From NCBI GenBank assembly GCA_019421725.1, contig JAHZES010000013.1:1-8561 (forward strand): a stretch of 8,561 nt of DNA, given 5' to 3'. Below, in pieces: positions 1-5,237 of this stretch. Position numbers and translations under genes: made by a program. Origin of the DNA: Clostridiales bacterium (GTDB lineage: Bacteria; Bacillota; Clostridia; Oscillospirales; Acutalibacteraceae). How positions within the stretch are numbered: the stretch's first letter is position 1; each line of letters starts with the position of its first letter. Below the pieces are notes generated by a model, which saw nothing but the letters and a program-made list of their open reading frames with translations, searched no databases and had not been told where the DNA came from.

Positions 1-393
1 AAGCATCTGCATGTTAGTATGTGGATCGGTGGGACATTGACGGATCCTGAGCCGTATTTATGCGGAGAAAAGAAATGGCCGGTGAACTTAAAGGGGGAGA
101 CAAGAATGGAATATGCAGTTGGTGATTCGATTCGGGTAAACGGAAAAATTGCTCCGAGCGCTTACAGTAAAGAGGGAACCGTTTTCGGCAGCGGGCGTGT
201 TCTGACAATTACCAAAATTTACGCAGGAACCAATTTTCCATATCAGTGCGGTATGACGGGGTTTGTGCGGGAGGCGGATATTGTGCCGGCGCAGAGAGAG
301 CAAACCGTCGGCAAAGCGGAATATGACAGAGTTTGTTCATTGCTTTCCGCTGCTCAAAAAAAATTGGATGCGGTTCGGGCCGCACTTGGCTGA
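1..393 (+). CDS. C-terminal part of a probable phage endolysin: M23-type peptidase end plus SH3-like domain (5' partial)
   Basis: The reading frame is open from base 1 to the TGA at 391-393, so the gene probably enters from the left edge. The first visible residues (KHLH, then GGTLTDPEPYL) look like the end of a LytM/M23 peptidase domain, where the second metal-binding HxH lies in an HLHF strand followed by a G..(V/T)DP.PYL turn. After a short linker, visible residues 36-84 (MEYAVGDSIRVNG ... GFVREADIVPA) resemble the SH3-like wall-binding module found at the C-terminus of clostridial amidases and endolysins (YxVGDxVxxxG ... PYxxxxxGWVxExDI). A short helical tail ends the protein. The expected role is cutting peptidoglycan cross-links during phage lysis. 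Downstream membrane and holin-like genes fit that. The catalytic part lies mostly outside the window, so the peptidase family is inferred from one motif. The alternative is that only 106-393 is a gene. Confidence 0.6.
   Translation, partial: KHLHVSMWIGGTLTDPEPYLCGEKKWPVNLKGETRMEYAVGDSIRVNGKIAPSAYSKEGTVFGSGRVLTITKIYAGTNFPYQCGMTGFVREADIVPAQREQTVGKAEYDRVCSLLSAAQKKLDAVRAALG
106..393 (+). CDS. Possible independently translated SH3-like wall-binding protein (internal start of the endolysin, or a separate gene)
   Basis: An ATG at 106 follows a strong Shine-Dalgarno, GGGGGAG at 93-99, with 6 bases between. It begins exactly where the SH3-like domain begins and would give a 95-residue protein in the same frame as the upstream peptidase-like segment. 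Some clostridial phage endolysins (CTP1L and CD27L are known cases) make a separate C-terminal wall-binding fragment from such an internal start. The sequence cannot show whether this is that arrangement or simply a stand-alone gene whose upstream frame happens to be open. The HLH...DPEPYL motif upstream favours the fused reading. Residues 1-55 are the beta-rich SH3-like part, and residues 60-95 look helical. Confidence 0.5.
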   Translation: MEYAVGDSIRVNGKIAPSAYSKEGTVFGSGRVLTITKIYAGTNFPYQCGMTGFVREADIVPAQREQTVGKAEYDRVCSLLSAAQKKLDAVRAALG

Positions 394-412
394 CGCACGG
401 GAGGAAGAAAGA

Positions 413-682
413 ATGACAGTGGAGATCAGTATTCTGCTGGCGTTTTTAGGGGGATTCGTCGGCCTGGCGGGCTGGCTCGGCGGGAGAGATAAACGGATCG
501 CCGGCGACGCGGAATGGCGCGGCTCCGTCAACGCAAAGCTGGATGTGATAGTCGGCATCCGAAAAGACCTTGACCAGATTACATCCGGGCTTGCCGGGTG
601 CGCCGAGCGGCTTGCAAAGCTGGAATCCGGCTATGCGCAGCTGCAGCAGCGTGTTTCGGAGCTTTCTGAAAGTGCAAAGTAG
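413..682 (+). CDS. Small phage membrane-anchored coiled-coil protein
   Basis: This 89-residue protein has one N-terminal membrane segment (about residues 4-24, ISILLAFLGGFVGLAGWLGG). A charged stretch (RDKRIAGDAEWRG) and a predicted coiled coil at 38-86 (LDVIVGIRKDLDQI ... LAKLESGYAQLQQRVSEL) follow. The start at 413 is chosen because GGAGG at 400-404 lies 8 bases upstream and the membrane segment begins directly after it. The frame is open further upstream to 263, but that part overlaps the SH3-like gene. The layout, one membrane anchor plus a soluble coiled coil next to a holin-like gene, is common in phage lysis regions of Clostridia and recalls XhlA-like or spanin-like accessory proteins. 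The family itself is not certain. It sits 19 bases after the endolysin-like gene, probably in the same transcript. Confidence 0.65.
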   Translation: MTVEISILLAFLGGFVGLAGWLGGRDKRIAGDAEWRGSVNAKLDVIVGIRKDLDQITSGLAGCAERLAKLESGYAQLQQRVSELSESAK

Positions 683-711
683 GGAGCAGGTGTTTACAGA
701 CCGTGCTGCAG

Positions 712-743
712 AAGGCCTGATCTTTCTCAAAAGATCAGGCCTT
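712..743. other. Perfect 14-bp inverted repeat with 4-base loop between two lysis-region genes
   Basis: The arms 712-725 and 730-743 are fully complementary around the loop CTCA, giving a strong hairpin on either strand. No T-run follows on either strand, so it does not look like a standard intrinsic terminator. It ends 3 bases before the ribosome binding site (GAAAGGAG, 747-754) of the holin-like gene, so in RNA it would sit just upstream of that gene's translation start. Possible roles are an mRNA processing or stabilising element, an attenuating structure that sets holin expression apart from the upstream genes, or an operator. Confidence 0.8.
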
Positions 744-765
744 GTAGAAAGGAGTTTTGTTTGGA

Positions 766-1080
766 ATGAATCTTTTTTTTCTGTTTCTGGTGATGGCGAT
801 CGTTGTGGAGGGGCTTGTGGAATATGCCAAAACGGTGATCGCGATGAAAAACAAAAAAGCGATCGTGATTCAGCTTTCGGCGCTGGTGGTGTCAATTTTG
901 CTGTGCCTGCTTTCCGGTGCAAATGTTTTGGGAGAGCTGGGCGTGACGTTTCATGTGCCGTATGCCGGCGAAATTTTGACGGGTGTATTTGCAAGCCGTG
1001 GGGCAAATTACGCGAGCGACCTGGTCGGAAGGCTCAACGGAGCCAAAAATGAAAAGCTGCAGCCTCAGTCAAAATCGTAA
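766..1080 (+). CDS. Phage holin-like membrane protein
   Basis: This 104-residue protein has two strongly hydrophobic segments (about 2-17, and 31-52 with VIQLSALVVSILLCLLSGANVL) and a third, weaker one near 65-78. The C-terminus ends in an ASRGANYASDLVGRL motif and a polar tail. This pattern, with (S/R)GANYxSDxxGKL near the end, matches small holin-like proteins found in clostridial prophages beside endolysins. The expected role is to form the membrane lesions that let the endolysin reach the wall. ATG 766 is preferred. A TTG at 757 is in frame, but it lies only 2 bases after the GAAAGGAG (747-754), against 11 bases for the ATG. The gene begins with an eight-T run at 773-780, which could be prone to slippage. 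Confidence 0.65.
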   Translation: MNLFFLFLVMAIVVEGLVEYAKTVIAMKNKKAIVIQLSALVVSILLCLLSGANVLGELGVTFHVPYAGEILTGVFASRGANYASDLVGRLNGAKNEKLQPQSKS

Positions 1081-1123
1081 TGGCGTTGTCTGCTCAGGGA
1101 GGCCCGGCGGAAAGGAAATAAAA

Positions 1124-1846
1124 ATGACAGAATATGAGAATTTATTGAAAAAACAGTACGAGCAGCAGCTGCAGGCCGGCAGAAATGCGGTGGAAGGCTC
1201 CGTGCGTCAGGCAGAAGGTGCATTGACGCAGTATGCGCAGCAGAGGGAGGACGAAGCGCGGCAGGCTTATGTTCGGATGAAACAGGCTGAGACAGAGCTG
1301 AAGGAACAGCTGGCGGAGGGCGGAATCAACGGAGGAGCAAGTGAAACGGCCCAATTGAAATTGAAAACACAGTACGGCAATGAGATTTCCGCATTGAACG
1401 CCGCATATCAAAAGTCTGCAGATCAGGTGCGGCAGCAGGTAAACGCTTTGAGGTTGCAGGGGCAAAAACAGGAGGCGCAGGTGCGTGCGGATTATTACGC
1501 AAAGCTGGCACAGATGAGCCTGCAGCTGCAGCGGGCGGAGGCTGCCGCAAAAGCGCAGGCAGCCAAAACGGCATCCGGTCGCGTAAGTATATCGGCTGCA
1601 TCCAATGGGCGAAAGAAGAAAAGCGTACAGGAGCAGGTTGCACAATACAAGAGCAATTCAGCTAAAAGAGCAGCAGCTCAGCAGCGCCCGTCCGTCACAG
1701 CCTATGTTACGGTGGATGGCGTGAAAATGACTCGTCAGGAGCTGGAGCGACGGATTGAAAGCGGTAGTATAGAGCAGGATGAGCGCGGCAATTACCGCTT
1801 TTCCTACCAGAGATATCCGTACTGGCGGCATATGACGGCACAATAA
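1124..1846 (+). CDS. Long coiled-coil phage-type protein of unknown function
   Basis: This 240-residue protein is rich in Gln, Ala, Glu and Lys and has no membrane segment or signal peptide. Residues 1-66 and 78-148 read as long amphipathic helices. They are separated by a glycine hinge, GGINGGASET (67-76). The same kind of G(L/I)xGGxSE hinge between helices occurs in uncharacterised clostridial phage structural proteins. After a basic, low-complexity stretch (151-190, including GRKKKS), a small C-terminal domain (about 190-230, VTAYVTVDGVKMTRQELERRI) is predicted. The start follows an AAAGGAA ribosome binding site at 1111-1117. It lies 43 bases after the holin-like gene and is the last gene before the terminator. 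Its role, structural or lysis-related, is unknown. It could also be a host-derived cargo gene at the cassette end. Confidence 0.6.
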   Translation: MTEYENLLKKQYEQQLQAGRNAVEGSVRQAEGALTQYAQQREDEARQAYVRMKQAETELKEQLAEGGINGGASETAQLKLKTQYGNEISALNAAYQKSADQVRQQVNALRLQGQKQEAQVRADYYAKLAQMSLQLQRAEAAAKAQAAKTASGRVSISAASNGRKKKSVQEQVAQYKSNSAKRAAAQQRPSVTAYVTVDGVKMTRQELERRIESGSIEQDERGNYRFSYQRYPYWRHMTAQ

Positions 1847-1870
1847 TCGTGCTGAAATTCTGAAATGCAA

Positions 1871-1908
1871 AAAACAACACCTCCGCACGCAGCAGGAGGT
1901 GTTGTTTT
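1871..1908. terminator. Bidirectional intrinsic terminator between convergent transcripts
   Basis: A perfect 14-bp stem (arms 1871-1884 and 1895-1908) surrounds a 10-base loop. The right arm ends in TTGTTTT on the + strand, and the left arm is preceded by a run of A, which gives a T-run on the - strand. It lies 24 bases after the last + strand phage-type gene and 59 bases past the end of the - strand SPFH gene. It can therefore stop both transcripts, and it marks the border between the phage-like cassette and the chromosomal operon. Confidence 0.9.
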
Positions 1909-1967
1909 CGTTTGTAAAAAAGCACAAAAGGCACATGCTCCCTTGAAACGGAGGGAGAAAATCAATT

Positions 1968-3266
1968 TCAGGTTTTGTCGTTGTCGTCAAAGGGGTCGCC
2001 GCACTGCGGGCAGAATTTGGGCGGGTTCTTCGGGTCTTCGGGTTCCCAGCCGCATTTGTCACAGCGGTAGGTCGGAACGCCGTCCGGTTTCTTCTTGCCG
2101 CACTCCATGCAGAATTTGCCTTTGTTCAGTGTGCCGCACTCACAGGTCCAGCCGTTTTCGTCTGCGGGTTTTGGTTTGCCGCATTCCATACAGAATTTAC
2201 CGGTGTTTCCGGTTTTACCGCACTCACAGGTCCAGCCGTCGTTGGCGGCAGGTGCGGCCGAAGGCGCGGGCTGCTGCCCGTTGTTCATACCGTAAAACTG
2301 CGCTGCGTTTGCACCGCCGGCCTGCTGTGCAAAGCCCATGCCCATAAATCCGGTCATCGCGCCGGCACTGTTGCCCGCGGCGGTTTCCATCGCGTTGGCC
2401 TGCGCGGTCCCAAGGCGAGCCCCCATCATTTGAGAGTTGGTATAAACGCGAGATTCCTGGAATGCGGCGATCTTCTTTGCGCTGGCATCGTCCGGCTTGA
2501 CAGATGCCACGGCAAAGGACTCAATGGAGATTCCGCGCTTTTCCACCCAATCTGCGGTAAGCTCTTTGTTCAGTTCATCACAAATATCCCCGGTGAAGAG
2601 CGGCAGCTGGTCGTAAGGGATTTTTTTCAGAGCGACACGGCCAAGCGCGGGCTGAATAGCGTTTTGAACCTCGGCCTTCAGCTGGCTGTCGATTTTGTCG
2701 CGCGTGTATTGATATTCTACATTTCCGCACACATTGGCGTAAAACATCAGCGGGTCGGTGATTTTATAGGAGTATTCGCCGTAAGCGCTCAGCTTCATGG
2801 AAAAGTTGAATTCACTGTCACGGAACGGAACGTCGCCGACGCCCCATTTGTTGCCGAGAATTTCTTTGGTGTTGATGTAATAAACATACTGCTGCGAAAG
2901 CACCTGACCGCCGGCGATAAAGCGCTTGCCGACCTGTTTGAAGCTCTCGGCCAATCCCTTAAAGCCACCGCTGAGCATGGAGGGCTGTGTGCCGGTATTA
3001 TAGATATATTGCCCCGGATCTGCGCAGAAGTCCACGACCTTGCCGTTTTCGACGATCATCATGAACTGGCCGTCGGCAATGTCTACTCGGGAACCGTCGG
3101 AAATGACATTGTCGCCGCTTTTTGTGTTGGAGCTGCCGGAGGCGATGTATTTTTCACCCTTCTGGCAGATGACGTTGACGGGCAGTGCGTCGCACTTGAT
3201 ATAATCCACCCACTGGTCGGCCAGTACGTTTTTGCCCGCGTTGATGATTGCTTTAATAAGTCCCAT
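1968..3266 (-). CDS. SPFH-domain protein with three C-terminal zinc ribbons (YdjI/COG4260-like)
   Basis: This 432-residue protein begins with an SPFH (stomatin/prohibitin/flotillin) domain at about residues 18-260. Recognisable features are the DQWVDYIKCD start and the block with VYYINTKEI, FRDSEFNFSMKLSAYGEYSYKITDPL and the helical QLKAEVQNAIQPAL. An Ala/Gly/Met/Gln-rich linker (290-342) follows. Then come three zinc knuckles: C347/C349 with C359/C362, C375/C377 with C386/C389, and C402/C405 with C419/C422. Members of this family (Bacillus YdjI) form membrane-associated scaffolds. Bacillus YdjI works with YdjG, YdjH and PspA in membrane protection. No clear transmembrane segment is visible, so membrane contact probably comes through the SPFH head or its operon partners. 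ATG 3266 has an AAGGAG 9 bases upstream. It is the last gene of the operon, 37 bases after its neighbour. Confidence 0.9.
   Translation of the reverse strand: MGLIKAIINAGKNVLADQWVDYIKCDALPVNVICQKGEKYIASGSSNTKSGDNVISDGSRVDIADGQFMMIVENGKVVDFCADPGQYIYNTGTQPSMLSGGFKGLAESFKQVGKRFIAGGQVLSQQYVYYINTKEILGNKWGVGDVPFRDSEFNFSMKLSAYGEYSYKITDPLMFYANVCGNVEYQYTRDKIDSQLKAEVQNAIQPALGRVALKKIPYDQLPLFTGDICDELNKELTADWVEKRGISIESFAVASVKPDDASAKKIAAFQESRVYTNSQMMGARLGTAQANAMETAAGNSAGAMTGFMGMGFAQQAGGANAAQFYGMNNGQQPAPSAAPAANDGWTCECGKTGNTGKFCMECGKPKPADENGWTCECGTLNKGKFCMECGKKKPDGVPTYRCDKCGWEPEDPKNPPKFCPQCGDPFDDNDKT
2134..2239 (-). repeat. 84-bp tandem duplication encoding two near-identical zinc ribbons
   Basis: An identical 22-base segment occurs at 2134-2155 and 2218-2239, a period of 84 bases (28 residues). 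It starts the motif GWTCECG in each copy, and the rest of the unit (KFCMECG and a lysine/proline linker) is also conserved. The duplication has therefore created zinc ribbons 1 and 2 of the SPFH protein. The third ribbon, with a longer CxxC...CxxC spacing, is diverged. The high identity suggests a fairly recent duplication or gene conversion. Confidence 0.85.
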
Positions 3267-3303
3267 GATCTACAACTCCTTTTCAGAATAATAACGTATG
3301 GAT

Positions 3304-4011
3304 TCAAAGAACCGCAAGATTGGTAAACTGCCAGGTTTGCCGGATGATTTCCGCCAAACCGGTACCGCAGTAAGCGCATACCTTACTGCCAAGAATGGAA
3401 ACCGGCGCGCCGCAATGCGGGCACCGCAACTGCTGCGCCTGCTCTTCACCTTCGGCCTGCAGGTAATGGGTATATGCAAGCTCATACTTGGCCTGATGCT
3501 TGCGGCCGTTTTCGTCCAGATATTCAAAGGCTGTTTGGAACAGAATGGTGCAGTCGTGCCCGTTTTTCAAATAGCGCGCCATGGTGGTGTTATGAAACCG
3601 CAGACGGTCAAACGCAGGGCGTTTCTTTGCTTTTCGGCCGTCCTCGGCGCGGCTTTGCGCCAGCGCGGCAAGCTTTCCGGGGTAGTGCTCGCAAAAACCG
3701 GACGTGTCGCCGCTTTCCACTGCAGAAAGAAAATCGGTAACACAGTGCTCTACATAGCTTTTGGCCAAGGGCAGGTTAAAATCCGGAAAATCGCGCATTA
3801 CGCGGTCAGCGTAAAGGGCATCGCCGCCGGAGAGCGAGCGAGGAGTGTCGTCAGCTTCCTTCTGCGCCTGACTGAGTCCCTGTAAAATGTCGGGTGTGCC
3901 GAATGCCTGGCTGCTGAATCGGCGGATCTTTTTACGTAAAATAGCAAACAGAATCAGTCCGAGCAGTACGATACCCAACAGGATCGCAGCAAAAACGATC
4001 CATCCGTTCAT
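3304..4011 (-). CDS. Membrane-anchored Tim44/NTF2-like protein with C-terminal zinc ribbon (short paralogue)
   Basis: This 235-residue protein starts with a single hydrophobic anchor (residues 3-24, GWIVFAAILLGIVLLGLILFAI) followed by LRKKIRR. The basic stretch suggests that the rest faces the cytoplasm. Residues 74-185 form an alpha+beta region that parallels the Tim44-like part of the upstream gene (DFPDFNL start, long helix, then strands FQTAFEYL and KYELAYTHYL). A zinc ribbon follows: C197 and C200 in CPHCGAPVS, then C212 and C215 in CAYC, and near the end a Trp (W227). The nine-residue CPHCGAPVS string is shared with the upstream protein, which supports paralogy. ATG 4011 has a strong AAAGGAGG 8 bases upstream. 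It is the middle gene, 39 bases from the one before and 37 from the one after. The Tim44-like call is by analogy with its neighbour. Confidence 0.75.
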   Translation of the reverse strand: MNGWIVFAAILLGIVLLGLILFAILRKKIRRFSSQAFGTPDILQGLSQAQKEADDTPRSLSGGDALYADRVMRDFPDFNLPLAKSYVEHCVTDFLSAVESGDTSGFCEHYPGKLAALAQSRAEDGRKAKKRPAFDRLRFHNTTMARYLKNGHDCTILFQTAFEYLDENGRKHQAKYELAYTHYLQAEGEEQAQQLRCPHCGAPVSILGSKVCAYCGTGLAEIIRQTWQFTNLAVL

Positions 4012-4050
4012 CGGCTCATCCTCCTTTTGCCGTGTAAGCTTTTTGTGCGG

Positions 4051-5067
4051 TTAGGGCTGCGGATCCTGCGGGTCGTTCTGCTGATCCATCAGGATAACGC
4101 CGCGTTCGTCGAGAACCGTATTGGGCTTCACGCCGTCCAGCGAAGAGAGGACCCAGTCGTGCTCGCCGGTTGTAATGATAAAGTCGCAGTATTCGCAGCG
4201 GCCGGCGCTTGTAACGGAGACCGGCGCGCCGCAGTGCGGGCAGGAGACAGTGCTGTGATTGCTTTTTGCAGGGTCTGTCTGAACTCCGGTTTTACGCGTG
4301 TAGGTCAGCAGGTAATTGAGGAAATAATCGCGGTTCGGGTCGCCCTTTACCACATTCTTCGTTTTTTCGTCGATGATGTAATCCGTCATACGGGTTTCCA
4401 TATAAACGGTCAGATATTCATACTGCGCGTCGCGCTGGTAGCGATGCAGGTAAGCCTGGCGCACATTGACGCGGCCGATCACATTGATGCGTCCCGTGTT
4501 AATATACTCCTGCAGCTGCATTTCATGCTGGCGGAACAGCTCTTCCTTTTCAAACGGACGGATCTTTGCCCAATCACGTTCCGTCCAAGCCTGCTGCAGC
4601 GTAATAAACACCTCGTTGCCCCAATTGATAAAAGCGTCGCGGCTGAAGTTCGGGTCAATGGCCTGGATCGCCGGAACGATTTCGGCTTCATGGTTGCCGG
4701 GCGTATGCGCAGGGCGAGCCGGTGCGGAGGAAGAAGGAGAGGTGCCCTTGCGTTTATTGCCGCGGGCGGCAATGAAGATGACAATGGCGACAACTACCAG
4801 AGCGATCATGATTTCGCCGGGGCTGGAATCTCCGCCGGAAGAGCTGCTGTAATCATTGCTCCCCCAGTCGGTTCCCCAGTCGGTGTCGCCGCCCCAATCG
4901 CCTCCGCCGCCGGTATCATAGTCGTTGGTGTTGCCAACATCGACGGGCGAAACGATGACGGCGCCGCGCAGGGCCGCTACCGGAGCCGCTGTGCAAACGG
5001 AAGCTGTTGCAAAGAGCAGCGCGGCGAATACCAGTGCTGCGGCCAATGCAGAAAGTCTTCTTTTCAA
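4051..5067 (-). CDS. Secreted/membrane Tim44-like domain protein with zinc ribbon, TTG start
   Basis: This 338-residue protein has a signal-peptide-like N-terminus (residues 1-30, MKRRLSALAAALVFAALLFA). An extracellular Gly/Asp/Ser/Trp-rich stretch (45-83, with DWG repeats) and a membrane segment (86-102, IMIALVVVAIVIFIA) follow, then a basic stop, GNKRKG. The cytoplasmic part is a Tim44-like (NTF2-fold) domain at 138-260 (IDPNFSRDAFINW, AWTERDWAKIRPF, EYLTVYMETRMTDYI). It ends in a zinc ribbon with C276, C279, C291 and C294. Tim44-like domains bind membrane or partner proteins. Similar bacterial proteins are annotated as zinc-ribbon or TIM44-like transport proteins, but their function is unsettled. 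The start is TTG 5067: AGGGGG lies 8 bases upstream, the signal peptide begins there, and the next in-frame Met falls at residue 87. It is the first gene of the operon. Confidence 0.85.
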   Translation of the reverse strand: MKRRLSALAAALVFAALLFATASVCTAAPVAALRGAVIVSPVDVGNTNDYDTGGGGDWGGDTDWGTDWGSNDYSSSSGGDSSPGEIMIALVVVAIVIFIAARGNKRKGTSPSSSAPARPAHTPGNHEAEIVPAIQAIDPNFSRDAFINWGNEVFITLQQAWTERDWAKIRPFEKEELFRQHEMQLQEYINTGRINVIGRVNVRQAYLHRYQRDAQYEYLTVYMETRMTDYIIDEKTKNVVKGDPNRDYFLNYLLTYTRKTGVQTDPAKSNHSTVSCPHCGAPVSVTSAGRCEYCDFIITTGEHDWVLSSLDGVKPNTVLDERGVILMDQQNDPQDPQP

Positions 5068-5181
5068 AATAAAATCCCCCTGTTTTCAGAATCGGCTCGC
5101 AGAAAGCAAAACGCGCCAACCGCGCTGAAGCTGCGGAGCAGTTTCGGCTGCAAATGGAGCCGGGAGCATAAAATTATCTTT

Positions 5182-5210
5182 ATTTTAACGCGTTTTAAAA
5201 TACAAGTCTA
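5182..5210 (-). promoter_or_regulatory. Likely sigma-A promoter of the Tim44/SPFH operon
   Basis: Read on the - strand, the -35 is TAGACT (5205-5210) and the -10 is TAAAAT (5182-5187), with a 17-base spacer. The spacer holds the 8-base palindrome AACGCGTT (5187-5194). Transcription would start about 110 bases before the TTG start at 5067. No U-tract terminator is seen after the upstream gene (ends 5238), so read-through from that gene is also possible. Confidence 0.5.
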
Positions 5211-5237
5211 TTCTTTTTTGCGTCTTTTCCGCAAATT

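Noticed and set aside
757..765. TTG start for the holin-like gene
   Set aside because: It is only 2 bases after the ribosome binding site; the ATG at 766 has workable spacing.
1142..1645. Long - strand open frame (167 residues) across the coiled-coil gene
   Set aside because: It is Cys/Leu-rich, the mirror of a Gln/Ala-rich coding strand, and the + strand gene has a good start, RBS and terminator.
2430..3326. + strand open frame of 298 residues opposite the SPFH gene
   Set aside because: The - strand frame has clear SPFH and zinc-ribbon motifs and an RBS; the + frame is its shadow.
4861..4886. Tandem 12-base DNA repeat (ccccagtcggtt) as a regulatory iteron
   Set aside because: It lies inside the coding sequence and simply encodes the DWGT repeat of the acidic segment.
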